Below, piece by piece: positions 1-9,895 of a DNA stretch of 64,000 nt; position 1 is the stretch's first letter; each line of letters opens with the position of its first letter. The stretch is from Lachnoclostridium sp. An138 (GTDB lineage Bacteria; Bacillota; Clostridia; Lachnospirales; Lachnospiraceae): NCBI RefSeq assembly GCF_002160765.1, contig NZ_NFLF01000015.1, positions 27,183-91,182 of the forward strand, read 5' to 3'. A program made the translations under genes and the position numbers. A model generated the notes under the pieces. The model saw only the letters and a program-made list of their open reading frames with translations. It did no database searches and was not told the DNA's origin.

Positions 1-616
1 GAATCTTGCTCACTTCGATCAGAGTCTTTCCCGGAACGATCACTTTTCTGGGCTGGTATTCCTCTTTCAGCTCCAGGTTTCGGATGGATACCCGGTGGCC
101 GTCCAGGGAAACCACTTTCAGACGATTTCCATCGATCTCAAAAAGTTCGCCGGTCATCATCTTATTATTCTCATTATCAGAAATAGAAAAAATGGTCTGT
201 TTAATCACTTCCCGCAGAGAAAACTGGGATACCACCACAGGCTCTGCTTTTTCTATATAGGGAAGGTAGGAAAAATCCTCTCCTGATTTGCCGGCAATGC
301 TGAATCTGGCTTTTTCACAGGTAATCTGCATCTGGAATCCGGCGTCTGTCTCAATGGTAACATCATTATCCGGAAGCTTTCTCACGATCTCGGAAAAGAT
401 CTTGGCGTCAATGGCAATGATTCCCTTTTCCTGAATATCTCCTTCGATGACAGTCTCAATACCAAGTTCCATATCATTGGCTGTCATTTTGATCTGTCCG
501 GTGGAAGCATCGATCAAAATACATTCCAGAATAGACATGGTTGTCTTGGATGGAACTGCTTTCAGGACAATGTTAACACCTTTTAATAAATCTGATTTTT
601 TACAGATAAACTTCAT
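1..616 (-). CDS. dnaN: DNA polymerase III beta clamp, partial (3' end outside window)
   Basis: Reading leftward from an ATG at 614-616, the frame stays open to the window edge and gives about 205 residues of the beta sliding clamp. The N-terminus (MKFICKKSDLLKGVNIVLKA) and the stretch ending VSLDGHRVSIRN are typical of bacterial DnaN. The clamp encircles DNA and tethers replicative polymerase. It lies downstream of dnaA in the same direction, the conserved origin order. The C-terminal part, including the hydrophobic pocket that binds polymerase peptides, is not in the window; this is a window cut, not a truncation. A purine-rich ribosome site lies just upstream of the start. Confidence 0.95.
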   Translation of the reverse strand, partial: MKFICKKSDLLKGVNIVLKAVPSKTTMSILECILIDASTGQIKMTANDMELGIETVIEGDIQEKGIIAIDAKIFSEIVRKLPDNDVTIETDAGFQMQITCEKARFSIAGKSGEDFSYLPYIEKAEPVVVSQFSLREVIKQTIFSISDNENNKMMTGELFEIDGNRLKVVSLDGHRVSIRNLELKEEYQPRKVIVPGKTLIEVSKI

Positions 617-902
617 GATGTGTATAACTCCTTTCCTCCGCCTTCCGGGGGCGCGTATGTATATATAAATAATTAAATCCGTCGTATTCGTAGTAGGGGC
701 TGTGAATATGTTGAAAACTGGTCTCAGGCCCTGTAAATACCGAAGATCCGGCAAGGATAACTGTGTGAAAAACCGCTGTATAACCGGCCGTAAACCCCCG
801 GGGTTTTACACATGCCTGAAACGGCGGATCAGTTTTCCCCACAGGATCAACACCCTGTCCACATGAGAATGTTGATAAATCCTGTAAGGCTGAAATTCTT
901 TC
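617..902. other. dnaA-dnaN intergenic region with DnaA-box-like sites
   Basis: This 286-bp gap holds no gene. It contains near-consensus DnaA boxes, TTCCCCACA at 835-843 and CTGTCCACA at 855-863, just beyond the dnaA stop codon. In Bacillus and relatives the dnaA-dnaN spacer forms one half of a bipartite origin. I see no perfect TTATCCACA box here, so the stronger half is on the other side of dnaA. Confidence 0.5.
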
Positions 903-2273
903 TCAGTTGGGATTCAGTTTCTTTTTGATCGTACTGATCAGACGGCTGGTGGAATCATTGGACTGAAGCTCATGCTCGATTTTCTCCGCTCCATGCATGA
1001 TGGTCGTATGATCCCGGCCTCCCAGAATCTCACCGATCTTTTTATAGGTAGTTCCGTTTTCCTTGCAGAGATACATAACGATCTGCCGCGGATAGACGAT
1101 GCTTGCAGTACGCTTATTTCCGCGGATGTCGTCAGGACTGATATGAAAATGCTCCGCAACCACTTCAATAATCAGATCCGGCGTGATCTTCCGGTTTTCT
1201 CCCGGTGAAATAATATCCTTGATGGCCTCTTCCGCCAGAAGCATGTCGATAGGCCGCTTTTCCAGGGTGGAAAGAGCGATCAGACGGTTGAAGGCGCCTT
1301 CCAGTTCACGGATATTGGATTTGATATTGGTGGCAATATAGGTAATGATATTATCGTCGATTTGGTAGCCTTCCAGTTCTTCTTTTTTGCGCAGAATGGC
1401 CATCCTGGTCTCAAAATCCGGAGAAGATACGTCTGCGATCAGTCCGCATTCAAAACGGGTGCGGAGACGCTCCTCCAGGGTCTCGATATCCTTCGGAGGA
1501 CGGTCGCTGGAGATGATAATCTGCTTATTCGCGCTGTGAAGGGCGTTGAAGGTATGGAAGAATTCTTCCTGAGTACTTTCTTTTCCTATAATAAACTGTA
1601 CGTCGTCGATCAAAAGCACGTCAATATTCCGGTATTTCTCGCGGAAACGGGTCATACCGGAGGGATCGCCGATTCGAAGGGTCTCGATCAGTTCATTGGT
1701 GAAATACTCACTGGTAACATAGAGAACCTTCATGGATGGATTTTCTTTTAATATGTAATTTGCGATGGCGTGCATCAGGTGGGTCTTACCCAGTCCTACG
1801 CCTCCGTGCAGGAACAGCGGGTTGTACACATTGCCGGGCGTCTCGGCTACAGCCAGGGAGGCGGCGTGGGCAAATTTGTTGTTGCTTCCGACTACGAAGG
1901 TGTCAAAGGTATACTTCGGATTGATATTTGATTTTTCGTAATCGATGGCTCCTGAACTCTGGCTGCTTTCGCTGTCTTTCCGCTGCTTTTCCGCGCCGCT
2001 GCTCTGTTCTGCCGCTTCTTTTTCTGTAATAAACTCCACCTCGTATTTTTCGCCGGTAAACTCTGCGATGGCTACAAAGATAGGAGTCTTGAATTTGGAA
2101 TTCAGATAAGTGATCATCTGTTCGCCCATGGGAACAATGATTTTTACCACATGATTTTCGGCGCTGTGCACCTTCAGAGGAAGAAGCCAGGTTTCAAAAG
2201 ACACGTCTGACAGCTCATGCTCTTTCCGGACATGCTCCAGAATCTCGTTCCAGTTTTTTTCTATCAAGTTCAT
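903..2273 (-). CDS. dnaA: Chromosomal replication initiator protein DnaA
   Basis: This 456-residue protein has normal DnaA length and domain order. Domain I (about 1-85) is followed by a short Ser/Glu-rich linker (about 88-112), an AAA+ ATPase domain with Walker A GGVGLGKT at 157-164 and a Walker B LLIDDVQF, and a C-terminal DNA-binding domain carrying the DnaA signature GGRDHTTIMHG. DnaA-ATP binds the boxes beside the gene and opens the origin. The gene runs leftward into dnaN. A candidate promoter (TTGATC, 17 bp, TATTAT on the minus strand) lies about 50 bp upstream. Nothing is unusual about it. Confidence 0.99.
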   Translation of the reverse strand: MNLIEKNWNEILEHVRKEHELSDVSFETWLLPLKVHSAENHVVKIIVPMGEQMITYLNSKFKTPIFVAIAEFTGEKYEVEFITEKEAAEQSSGAEKQRKDSESSQSSGAIDYEKSNINPKYTFDTFVVGSNNKFAHAASLAVAETPGNVYNPLFLHGGVGLGKTHLMHAIANYILKENPSMKVLYVTSEYFTNELIETLRIGDPSGMTRFREKYRNIDVLLIDDVQFIIGKESTQEEFFHTFNALHSANKQIIISSDRPPKDIETLEERLRTRFECGLIADVSSPDFETRMAILRKKEELEGYQIDDNIITYIATNIKSNIRELEGAFNRLIALSTLEKRPIDMLLAEEAIKDIISPGENRKITPDLIIEVVAEHFHISPDDIRGNKRTASIVYPRQIVMYLCKENGTTYKKIGEILGGRDHTTIMHGAEKIEHELQSNDSTSRLISTIKKKLNPN

Positions 2274-2321
2274 TCTTATATCTCCTCAATGCCCGTAAAA
2301 GAGCAATTTATCCTATGATTT

Positions 2322-2350
2322 ATAATATACCAAATTACGGGTGTGATCAA
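2322..2350 (-). promoter_or_regulatory. Candidate dnaA promoter
   Basis: On the minus strand TTGATC (2350-2345) and TATTAT (2327-2322) are separated by 17 bp, a good sigma-A spacing, about 50 bp before the dnaA start. DnaA boxes lie about 35-80 bp further upstream, a layout that allows autoregulation. Confidence 0.55.
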
Positions 2351-2490
2351 GTAATGAATTAAATTTCCAACGAAAAGACACAAGGTTGTCCACTTGTTAT
2401 CCACATCTTATCCACATCTTGTGGATAAATATTTTGGTCCTACAAGATATGACGGAGGGAAGAAGAAAAAGAAAAATACTGCCAAATTGC

Positions 2491-2519
2491 TTGACTTTGC
2501 GGGATTTTATGAATATAAT
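2491..2519 (+). promoter_or_regulatory. rpmH promoter
   Basis: TTGACT (2491-2496) and TATAAT (2514-2519) are 17 bp apart, a near-consensus sigma-A promoter 38 bp before the rpmH start. It probably drives rpmH-rnpA-yidD-yidC-khpB. Confidence 0.75.
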
Positions 2520-2556
2520 TGAAATGATGTTTTTTAGATAGGAGGTGCCAGAGACG

Positions 2557-2691
2557 ATGAAAATGACATTTCAGCCGAAGAAAAGATCCAGATCTAAGGT
2601 TCACGGATTCAGAGCCAGAATGAGTACAGCTGGTGGAAGAAAAGTATTAGCAGCCAGAAGATTAAAAGGAAGAAAGAAGTTATCCGCGTAG
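2557..2691 (+). CDS. rpmH: 50S ribosomal protein L34
   Basis: This 44-residue, very basic protein begins [20 protein letters not shown] and ends KGRKKLSA, the universal L34 pattern. L34 is a small protein of the large ribosomal subunit. The start has a strong ribosome site (AGGAGGT, about 2541-2547) and a consensus promoter upstream. It is the first gene of the rightward origin operon, directly before rnpA, the order seen in most bacteria. Confidence 0.98.
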   Translation: MKMTFQPKKRSRSKVHGFRARMSTAGGRKVLAARRLKGRKKLSA

Positions 2692-2778
2692 GCCGCATAT
2701 ATGTGGCCTATTTTCCTATGTACTTTGTAACTGTTCAGTATCTTCACAGTTACATGGCGGCAGAAGTCCGGAGGATAC

Positions 2779-3123
2779 ATGAAATATCCGCATTCAGAGT
2801 CTTTAAAAAAGAACCGGGATTTTCAGCTTTTATATAAGGAAGGAAAATCCCGCGCAAATCGTTATCTCGTGCTCTATGTGAAAGAAAACGGGATGGAGAA
2901 GAATCGTTTTGGTGTTTCTGTCAGTAAAAAAGTGGGGAACAGCGTAGTCCGTCACAGAATCACCAGATTGATTCGGGAGAGTTACCGGCTGCATGAAGAC
3001 ATGTTCAATAGTGGTTTGGATATGGCAGTCATCGCAAGGGTCAGCGCAAAGGGAAAAAGCATGGATGAAATCAGCAGCGCGCTGCTTCACTTGGGAAAGC
3101 TTCAGGGAGTCATCAAAAAATGA
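2779..3123 (+). CDS. rnpA: Ribonuclease P protein component
   Basis: This 114-residue basic protein is the protein subunit of RNase P, which helps the catalytic RNA trim tRNA 5' leaders. The RNR-like motif lies in the segment [20 protein letters not shown], and the N-terminus ([20 protein letters not shown]) is typical. It follows rpmH and overlaps yidD by four bases (ATGA), indicating translational coupling. Confidence 0.97.
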   Translation: MKYPHSESLKKNRDFQLLYKEGKSRANRYLVLYVKENGMEKNRFGVSVSKKVGNSVVRHRITRLIRESYRLHEDMFNSGLDMAVIARVSAKGKSMDEISSALLHLGKLQGVIKK

Positions 3124-3329
3124 AAATTGTATTGATCAAATTGATTCAATTTTATCAAAGATATCTATCGCCGTTGAAACGTACGAAATGTCCTTATTTT
3201 CCCAGCTGTTCTCAGTATGGTCTGGAAGCCATCCAGAAGTACGGAGCCCTGAAAGGCGGTCTTCTGGCTGCCTGGAGAATTCTAAGGTGCAATCCGTTTT
3301 CCAGTGGTGGATATGATCCCGTACCATAA
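3120..3329 (+). CDS. yidD: Membrane protein insertion efficiency factor YidD
   Basis: This 69-residue protein has the YidD hallmarks: an N-terminal amphipathic segment ([14 protein letters not shown]), the cysteine motif [14 protein letters not shown], and the ending [13 protein letters not shown]. YidD works with the YidC insertase at the membrane. It is translationally coupled to rnpA and precedes yidC by 25 bp, the usual arrangement. Confidence 0.96.
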   Translation: MKIVLIKLIQFYQRYLSPLKRTKCPYFPSCSQYGLEAIQKYGALKGGLLAAWRILRCNPFSSGGYDPVP

Positions 3330-3354
3330 GGAGAATTGAAGGAGGATTTTTTCA

Positions 3355-4632
3355 TTGACAGGTTTGTTTTTGACAAAAAATGCGACGCCTATCCTGGGGC
3401 AGTTTGCGTCTATTTTGGGCTGGCTGATTAACGCGATATTTAATCTGCTGGATTCTATCGGAATTCCGAATGTAGGACTTGCAGTTGTTCTTTTTACGAT
3501 CATCATTTATACCCTGATGCTGCCGCTTACCTATAAGCAGCAGAAGTTTTCACGGATGTCTGTCCGGATGAATCCGGAGCTGCAGGCGATTCAGAAAAAA
3601 TATAAGGGTAAGCAGGATCAGGTATCCATGCTGAAGATGCAGGACGAGATGAAGGCCGTATACGCGAAATATGGCACATCTCAGACAGGAAGCTGCCTGC
3701 CTCTTCTGATTCAGCTGCCTTTCCTGCTGGCTGTATACCGGGTGGTATACGCAATTCCGGCTTACGTGGATAAGGTAAGAGCCGCTTATTATCCGCTGGT
3801 TACAGAGCTTCTGAACAGCGCCGGCGCGCAGGATTTTCTGACTAATCTTACGAGCGCGGCTCAGTTTTCCAGACAGGAATTCAACGAAAATACGATTATT
3901 GATATTTTGAATAAAGCATCCACCGCGGAGTGGGACTCCCTTGCGTCCAATTTTCCGGATTTGAGTGGAGTAATCGATCAGGCAAGAAATGTTCTGGAAG
4001 GATTTAATAATTTCATTGGACTGAATATTTCCAATTCTCCCTGGTTCAGCATCCAGCAGTTCTGGTCTGAGGGAGCTTATCTGTTAATGATCGTAGCTCT
4101 TCTGATTCCGATTCTGGCAGGTCTGACTCAGTGGATCAGCGTTCGTCTGATGCCTCAGGCTGCGGCGAATGTGAGCACGGCTGATGGAAACGGCGAGGAT
4201 ATGATGAAATCCATGCGTATGATGAATAATTTCATGCCGCTGATTTCCGTATGGTTCTGCTTTACGCTTCCCGTCGGCGTGGGTATTTACTGGGTAATGA
4301 GTGCTGTGGTCCGTACAGTCCAGCAGCTTGTGATCAATAAGTATCTGGAAAAGATGGACATTGATGAAGAGATTAAGAAGAATATCGAAAAATATAACAG
4401 AAAACGTGAGAAGGACGGACTCCCGCCGGAAAGATTGAATAATGTGGCGCGGACAAGTACAAGATCGGTAGAACCGAATTATACAAAGAAACGTGAGATT
4501 ACTTCGGAAGAACGTCAGAAACAGATTAAGGATTCTACGGAGTATTATAAGAGGGGCGAGGCAAAACCCGGAAGCCTTGCCGCAAAAGCGAGAATGGTGG
4601 AGCAGTATAACGAAAAAACGAAGAAAAAATAG
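3355..4632 (+). CDS. yidC: Membrane protein insertase YidC/OxaA
   Basis: This 425-residue polytopic protein uses a TTG start at 3355, placed 7-8 bases after the ribosome site GGAGG. The 60KD_IMP core is clear: an early membrane helix (NVGLAVVLFTIIIYTLMLPLTYKQ), the cytoplasmic coiled hairpin rich in K/Q/M, a conserved SCLPLLIQLPFLLAVYRVV helix, and later helices including VWFCFTLPVGVGIYWVMSAV. A basic tail of about 90 residues follows. It inserts membrane proteins alone or with SecYEG. It is longer than Bacillus SpoIIIJ because of an insert in the periplasmic loop (about residues 145-225), as in other Lachnospiraceae. Confidence 0.95.
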   Translation: MTGLFLTKNATPILGQFASILGWLINAIFNLLDSIGIPNVGLAVVLFTIIIYTLMLPLTYKQQKFSRMSVRMNPELQAIQKKYKGKQDQVSMLKMQDEMKAVYAKYGTSQTGSCLPLLIQLPFLLAVYRVVYAIPAYVDKVRAAYYPLVTELLNSAGAQDFLTNLTSAAQFSRQEFNENTIIDILNKASTAEWDSLASNFPDLSGVIDQARNVLEGFNNFIGLNISNSPWFSIQQFWSEGAYLLMIVALLIPILAGLTQWISVRLMPQAAANVSTADGNGEDMMKSMRMMNNFMPLISVWFCFTLPVGVGIYWVMSAVVRTVQQLVINKYLEKMDIDEEIKKNIEKYNRKREKDGLPPERLNNVARTSTRSVEPNYTKKREITSEERQKQIKDSTEYYKRGEAKPGSLAAKARMVEQYNEKTKKK

Positions 4633-4653
4633 GGAACGGGGGGTTTTCAGATA

Positions 4654-5676
4654 ATGGAAGAAAGTATTCAGGTTTCAGCGAAGACAGTGGAAGACGCAGT
4701 TCTGGAAGCTGCGATACAGCTTGGAACCACAAGAGATAAAGTAGATTATGAAGTAGTTACCCCGGGCAGTTCAGGATTTCTGGGAATTGGAAGTAAAAAA
4801 GCAGTTATCAGAGCCCGTAAAAAGACGGATGCAGAGATAGAAGCCGGCTATAAGGCTGAGCAGGAGATGGAAGCTCTTCTTGAGAGGGTAAAAGAGAAAG
4901 AGAAAAATCCTGTGAAGTCTGAGGAAAAGAAAGAAGAAAAGACGGAGAGCAGGGATAAAGAGCAGCCTTCGCGGAAAGAAAAACCGCAGGCGGAAAAGCC
5001 GAAGAAGGCTCCTGTCAAAGAGCAGAAAAATGTGGAGAAGAAGCCTGCGCCTGTGAAAGAAGAAAAGAAGGAAGAGAAGGCAGAAACTTCTCAGAATCCT
5101 CAGAAGCCGGAAAAAGCCGTGACAGAGGTAAAAGCGGCTCCTGCCAAGCCGGTAAATACAGAGGAAGTAAAAGCTTTTCTCGAGAAAGTATTTGCGGCTA
5201 TGGATATGAAGGTTCAGATTACTATCACCCAGAAGCCGGAAGAGCATGAAGTAAATATCGATCTGGAAGGCGACGATATGGGCGTTCTGATCGGAAAGAG
5301 AGGACAGACTCTGGATTCCCTTCAGTATCTGACCAGTCTTGTGGTCAATAAGGGCAGTGACGATTATATCAGAGTAAAGGTGGATACGGAAAATTATCGT
5401 GAGCGTAGAAAAGCGACTCTTGAAAATCTGGCGAGAAATATCGCTCAGAAGGTAAAGAGAACGAGAAAGCCTGTATCTCTGGAGCCTATGAATCCCTACG
5501 AGCGCAGAGTGATTCATTCCGCGCTTCAGAATGACAAATATGTCTGCACCCACAGCGAAGGAGAAGAACCCTACCGCCGTGTGGTAGTTTCATTGAAGGA
5601 AGGCGTCCGCCTGGATAATTACAACGGACGGGGAAGAAATCGTTATAACCGTAATTATAAGAAAAAGGAACGCTGA
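4654..5676 (+). CDS. khpB: RNA-binding protein KhpB (Jag/SpoIIIJ-associated)
   Basis: This 340-residue protein has an N-terminal Jag-N domain (about 1-52, including GFLGIGSKKAVIRAR), a low-complexity Lys/Glu/Pro linker (about 60-165), a KH domain with the signature VLIGKRGQTLDSLQYL, and a C-terminal R3H domain (NPYERRVIHSALQ...EGEEPYRRVVV). It binds RNA and influences cell division and envelope synthesis in related Gram-positives. It is the last gene of the rpmH operon: the stop codon sits within a terminator hairpin. The linker is unusually long and its residue bias leaves a strong antisense open frame that I do not regard as a gene. Confidence 0.95.
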   Translation: MEESIQVSAKTVEDAVLEAAIQLGTTRDKVDYEVVTPGSSGFLGIGSKKAVIRARKKTDAEIEAGYKAEQEMEALLERVKEKEKNPVKSEEKKEEKTESRDKEQPSRKEKPQAEKPKKAPVKEQKNVEKKPAPVKEEKKEEKAETSQNPQKPEKAVTEVKAAPAKPVNTEEVKAFLEKVFAAMDMKVQITITQKPEEHEVNIDLEGDDMGVLIGKRGQTLDSLQYLTSLVVNKGSDDYIRVKVDTENYRERRKATLENLARNIAQKVKRTRKPVSLEPMNPYERRVIHSALQNDKYVCTHSEGEEPYRRVVVSLKEGVRLDNYNGRGRNRYNRNYKKKER

Positions 5677-5689
5677 TGCGTTCCTTTTT
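5662..5689 (+). terminator. Terminator at the end of khpB
   Basis: A 12-base arm including AAAGGAACGC pairs across a four-base loop with GCGTTCCTTTTT. The khpB stop codon TGA lies in the loop region, so the terminator overlaps the end of the coding sequence. Confidence 0.8.
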
Positions 5690-5771
5690 CTGCATGGGGC
5701 GATGTTTCCTGTAAGCGCCTGTCCGGATTGAAAAAGAAGACGTTCGCAGAGTAGTAGATAAGGAAGAAAAG

Positions 5772-7151
5772 ATGAAAGAGTTTGAGACGATAGCGGCTGC
5801 GGCCACAGCCATGTCAAGTTCCGGGATTGGAATTATCCGCATCAGTGGAGAAGATGCGTTTTCTGTGATGGAAAAAATTTTCAGGCCTCATAACAGAAAT
5901 AAGAATATGGCAGGGCAGCCTTCTTATACCGTACATTATGGTACGATTGTGGATGGAGAGGAAGTTCTGGATGAAGTGCTTGTTCTTCTAATGAGAGGGC
6001 CCCACAGCTATACGGCAGAGGATACGGTGGAGATAGACTGCCATGGGGGAAGGCTTGTGATGCAGCGGATTCTGGATCTGGTAATGAGAAGCGGGGCCAG
6101 GCCGGCAGAACCCGGTGAATTTACAAAGAGGGCCTTTTTGAATGGAAGAATCGATTTGTCTCAGGCGGAGGCAGTCATGGATCTGATACAGTCCAGAAAC
6201 AAAATGGCTCTGAAGTCCTCTGTATCTCAGCTTCAGGGATCTGTTCGCCAGCAGATCGAAAAGCTCCGTTCCCGGATTCTCTATGAGACGGCCTTTCTGG
6301 AAGCGGCGCTGGACGATCCGGAGCATATCAGTCTGGACGGATATGCGGAAAAGCTGTACAAAACAGTGGAAGAGATAGGGGGCGAAATAGAGAAGCTTTT
6401 GAAATCTTCAGAAAACGGACGAATACTGAGAGAGGGAATCAAAACGGTTATTCTGGGAAAGCCCAATGCGGGAAAATCGTCGCTTCTGAATGTGCTTCTG
6501 GGAGAGGAACGGGCTATCGTGACAGAGATAGAGGGTACAACCCGTGATGTGCTGGAAGAGCAGCTTCAGCTCGGCGATCTTTCTCTTTCACTTCTGGATA
6601 CGGCTGGAATCCGTTCTACGGAAGATATTGTGGAGCAGATTGGAGTAGAGAGAGCGAAGAAGCAGGCTGAGGACGCGGACCTGATTTTGTATGTGGCAGA
6701 CAGTTCTCGGCCTCTGGATGAAAGCGATGAAGAGATTCTTGATCTTTTGAAGGGCAAAAAGGCGCTGGTGCTTCTGAATAAGTCAGATCTGGAGTCTGCC
6801 ATAACCCCTCAGATGATGGAAAAAAGGACGAATCATAAGGTCCTTTTAATTTCAGCAAAGGAGGAACAGGGAATCCGTGAGCTGGAGGAAGAGATTCGTT
6901 CCCTTTTCTTCCAGGGAGAACTGGATTTTAATGATGAGGTTCTTATCACAAATGTGCGTCATAAGACCGCTCTGCAGAGAGCGAAGGAAAGCCTGTCCAT
7001 GGTGATGGACAGTATTCAGAACGGGATGCCGGAAGATTTTTACACTATTGATTTGACAGACGCCTATCAGGCTCTGGGAACAATTCTTGGAGAAGAGATG
7101 GGAGAAGATTTGATCAATGAAATATTTGGAAAATTCTGTATGGGCAAATAA
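5772..7151 (+). CDS. mnmE: tRNA modification GTPase MnmE
   Basis: This 459-residue protein is full length. It has the N-terminal tetrahydrofolate-binding domain (begins EFETIAAAATAMSSSGIGII), a helical domain interrupted by a Ras-like G domain with G1 GKPNAGKSS, G3 DTAG and G4 NKSD, and the C-terminal FCMGK motif with its catalytic-site cysteine. With MnmG it installs the carboxymethylaminomethyl group on wobble uridine 34 of certain tRNAs. mnmG follows after 44 bp, and rsmG after that, the conserved clostridial order. Confidence 0.98.
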   Translation: MKEFETIAAAATAMSSSGIGIIRISGEDAFSVMEKIFRPHNRNKNMAGQPSYTVHYGTIVDGEEVLDEVLVLLMRGPHSYTAEDTVEIDCHGGRLVMQRILDLVMRSGARPAEPGEFTKRAFLNGRIDLSQAEAVMDLIQSRNKMALKSSVSQLQGSVRQQIEKLRSRILYETAFLEAALDDPEHISLDGYAEKLYKTVEEIGGEIEKLLKSSENGRILREGIKTVILGKPNAGKSSLLNVLLGEERAIVTEIEGTTRDVLEEQLQLGDLSLSLLDTAGIRSTEDIVEQIGVERAKKQAEDADLILYVADSSRPLDESDEEILDLLKGKKALVLLNKSDLESAITPQMMEKRTNHKVLLISAKEEQGIRELEEEIRSLFFQGELDFNDEVLITNVRHKTALQRAKESLSMVMDSIQNGMPEDFYTIDLTDAYQALGTILGEEMGEDLINEIFGKFCMGK

Positions 7152-7195
7152 GTGACCGATAACAGACAGGTAATGGATAGATAACAGGAGATATT

Positions 7196-9097
7196 ATGAA
7201 TACAGTATACAAAGAGACGTGCCAGGCAGTTGTAGTCGGAGCAGGACATGCGGGCTGTGAAGCGGCCCTTGCCTGTGCCAGACTGGGGATAGAGACAGTA
7301 ATGTTTACAGTGAGTGTGGACAGTATTGCTTTGATGCCCTGCAATCCCAATATTGGAGGAACCTCCAAGGGACATCTGGTCCGTGAAATCGATGCCCTTG
7401 GCGGCGAGATGGGAAAAAATATCGATAAGACCTTTATTCAGTCGAAAATGCTGAATGTATCCAAGGGGCCGGCAGTGCATTCTCTCCGGGCCCAGGCAGA
7501 TAAATCAGAATACAGCCGCAGTATGCGCAGAGTTCTGGAAAATACCGATCACCTGTCTATCGTTCAGGCTGAGGTGGCGGAGATTCTGACAGAAGGCTCC
7601 GGAGAAAATCGGATCGTAAAAGGAGTAAAGACTGCTTCCGGAGCGATCTATGAGGCTCAGGCTGTAATTCTATGCACAGGCACTTATCTGAGAGCCCGCT
7701 GTATCTACGGGGATGTGAGTACCTATACGGGACCGAACGGTCTTCAGGCGGCGAATCATCTGACAGATTCTCTGAAAAAGCTTGGGATCGAAATGTATCG
7801 GTTTAAGACAGGAACGCCTGCCAGAATCGACAGACGTTCGATTGATTTCAGTAAAATGGAAGAGCAGTTTGGAGATGAAAAGGTTGTACCATTTTCTTTT
7901 ACGACTGATCCGGATACGGTACAGATTCCTCAGGTTTCCTGCTGGCTGACTTATACGAATGAAAAGACCCATGAAATTATCAGAAATAATCTGGATCGTT
8001 CCCCGTTGTATTCTGGAATGATAGAGGGAACCGGCCCCCGGTATTGTCCTTCTATAGAAGATAAAGTGGTCCGTTTTGCCGATAAGAACCGGCATCAGGT
8101 ATTTATAGAGCCGGAAGGTCTCTATACCAATGAGATGTATGTGGGCGGCATGTCCAGTTCCCTTCCTGAAGATGTGCAGCACGCCATGTATTCTTCTGTG
8201 GCCGGTTTGGAGCATGTGAAAATCGTGAGAAATGCCTATGCGATTGAATATGACTGTATCGATGCGCGGCAGCTCTATGCGAGTCTGGAATTTAAAAAGA
8301 TTCATGGTCTGTTCAGCGGCGGCCAGTTTAACGGAAGCTCTGGGTATGAGGAGGCGGCGGCTCAGGGATTGATTGCTGGAATCAACGCGGCGCGGATGAT
8401 TCAGAAAAAGGACCCTCTGATTCTGGATCGGTCCCAGGCATATATCGGTGTATTGATTGACGATCTGGTTACAAAGGAAAACAGAGAGCCTTACCGGATG
8501 ATGACATCCCGTTCAGAATACCGTCTGCTTTTACGGCAGGATAACGCGGATCTCCGCCTTACAAAGATTGGATACGAAATGGGTCTGATTTCAGAAGAAC
8601 GGTATCAGGAGCTTCTGGAGAAAGAGCGTCAGATTGAGAAAGAAATTAAGCGGGTAGAAAAGGTATTTGTGGGAACTTCCGAAGAAGTTCAGGAGCTCCT
8701 GGAAAAGTATGAGAGTACCCCTCTTCATTCCGGTATTTCTCTGGCGGAACTGATCCGCAGGCCGGAACTTAATTATGAGATTCTGGAGCCGCTTGATCCG
8801 GACAGACCCCGGCTTCTGAGAGGAGTGGCGGAGCAGGTAAATATTCATATTAAATATGACGGATATATCCGCCGTCAGCAGAAGCAGGTGGAACAGTTTC
8901 AGAAGCTTGAGTATAAAAAGCTGCCGGAAAATCTGGATTATGATGAAATTCCCAGTCTTCGGACAGAAGCACGGCAGAAACTGAAAATGGTAAAGCCTCT
9001 GTCTGTGGGACAGGCATCACGGATTTCCGGCGTTTCCCCGGCGGACATTTCGGTTCTTCTGGTATGGCTGGAACAGAGAAAGGGCAGGAAAAACTGA
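7196..9097 (+). CDS. mnmG: tRNA uridine-34 modification enzyme MnmG (GidA)
   Basis: This 633-residue FAD protein starts with a dinucleotide-binding motif ([19 protein letters not shown]) and carries the GidA signatures [19 protein letters not shown] and [10 protein letters not shown] segments plus [27 protein letters not shown]. The C-terminal helical domain ends with [16 protein letters not shown]. It acts with MnmE in the same modification. It abuts rsmG with no gap, so the two are co-translated. Confidence 0.98.
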   Translation: MNTVYKETCQAVVVGAGHAGCEAALACARLGIETVMFTVSVDSIALMPCNPNIGGTSKGHLVREIDALGGEMGKNIDKTFIQSKMLNVSKGPAVHSLRAQADKSEYSRSMRRVLENTDHLSIVQAEVAEILTEGSGENRIVKGVKTASGAIYEAQAVILCTGTYLRARCIYGDVSTYTGPNGLQAANHLTDSLKKLGIEMYRFKTGTPARIDRRSIDFSKMEEQFGDEKVVPFSFTTDPDTVQIPQVSCWLTYTNEKTHEIIRNNLDRSPLYSGMIEGTGPRYCPSIEDKVVRFADKNRHQVFIEPEGLYTNEMYVGGMSSSLPEDVQHAMYSSVAGLEHVKIVRNAYAIEYDCIDARQLYASLEFKKIHGLFSGGQFNGSSGYEEAAAQGLIAGINAARMIQKKDPLILDRSQAYIGVLIDDLVTKENREPYRMMTSRSEYRLLLRQDNADLRLTKIGYEMGLISEERYQELLEKERQIEKEIKRVEKVFVGTSEEVQELLEKYESTPLHSGISLAELIRRPELNYEILEPLDPDRPRLLRGVAEQVNIHIKYDGYIRRQQKQVEQFQKLEYKKLPENLDYDEIPSLRTEARQKLKMVKPLSVGQASRISGVSPADISVLLVWLEQRKGRKN

Positions 9098-9823
9098 ATG
9101 GAAAAAGAAAGACAGAATTATATAAGAAAAGCTTTTGGAGAAATCCAAATCTTTTTAAATGAAGAGCAGATTCAGCAATTTGCGTGTTATTACGAGATTT
9201 TGATTCAGAAAAATGAAGTGATGAATCTGACAGCGATTACAGAATTTGAGGATGTGGTCCGAAAACATTTCGTAGACAGCCTGACAATAAAAAATATTCT
9301 GGAACCAAAGGCCGGAGAATATTGGCTCGACCTGGGAACAGGAGCAGGTTTTCCGGGAATTCCTCTGAAAATTGTATATCCGGAACTGAAGCTTGTACTC
9401 CTGGATTCGCTGAATAAGCGGGTTAAGTTTCTTCAGGAAGTTATAGAAAAACTGGATTTGAAGAAAATTGATGCTGTCCACGGCCGTGCGGAAGAGCTTG
9501 CCAGAAAAGCAGAGTACAGAGAACAGTTTGACTGCTGTGTGTCCAGAGCAGTGGCCAATCTGGCTTCACTTTCGGAATATTGTCTTCCTTTTGTAAAGTC
9601 AGGAGGATGTTTTGTGCCGTATAAATCGGAAAAAATTCAGGAAGAAATCAAAGGAGCGGAAAAGGCAGTCCGTATTCTCGGAGGAAAGATGGAAGAGCAG
9701 AAAGAGTTTCTTTTGCCGGGATCGGATATTTACAGATGTCTGCTCTGCATTCGAAAGATTCAGGAAACACCAAAGAAGTATCCGAGAAAAGCAGGGACAC
9801 CGACAAAGGAGCCAATCCGGTAA
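9098..9823 (+). CDS. rsmG: 16S rRNA (guanine-527-N7)-methyltransferase RsmG (GidB)
   Basis: This 241-residue Rossmann-fold methyltransferase has the SAM-binding motif WLDLGTGAGFPGIPL, followed by LLDSLNKRVKFLQEV and the motif CCVSRAVANL. It methylates G527 of 16S rRNA in the 530 loop. The start codon follows the mnmG stop directly. The stop codon is at the foot of a long hairpin (9823-9885) that probably ends the mnmE-mnmG-rsmG transcript. Confidence 0.97.
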   Translation: MEKERQNYIRKAFGEIQIFLNEEQIQQFACYYEILIQKNEVMNLTAITEFEDVVRKHFVDSLTIKNILEPKAGEYWLDLGTGAGFPGIPLKIVYPELKLVLLDSLNKRVKFLQEVIEKLDLKKIDAVHGRAEELARKAEYREQFDCCVSRAVANLASLSEYCLPFVKSGGCFVPYKSEKIQEEIKGAEKAVRILGGKMEEQKEFLLPGSDIYRCLLCIRKIQETPKKYPRKAGTPTKEPIR

Positions 9824-9895
9824 AAAAGAACAAATGAATTAACCTTAGTGAGCAAGCTCCCACGGTTAATTCATTTATTCTTTTTCGCATGGCTG
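9823..9895. repeat. 73-bp hairpin repeat, copy 1
   Basis: Arms at 9823-9844 and 9864-9885 form an A/T-rich stem of about 22 bp with oligo-A before and oligo-T after, so it can act as a terminator in either direction. The whole 73-bp unit recurs at 10014-10086 with about three differences. Confidence 0.8.

Larger units (their letters stand above)
2274..2556. other. oriC: Replication origin (oriC) with DnaA-box cluster
   Basis: The region between divergent dnaA and rpmH carries three perfect DnaA boxes in 32 bp: TTATCCACA at 2397-2405 and 2408-2416, and an inverted TGTGGATAA at 2420-2428. A weaker TTGTCCACT lies at 2386-2394. An A/T-rich, purine-biased stretch follows (2429-2490). Genes diverge from this point on both sides, which fits a bidirectional origin. 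The exact unwinding site cannot be fixed by eye. Confidence 0.85.

Noticed and set aside
4771..5553. A 260-codon antisense frame in khpB rich in Leu/Phe/Arg
   Set aside because: It is the mirror of the Lys/Glu-rich linker of KhpB.
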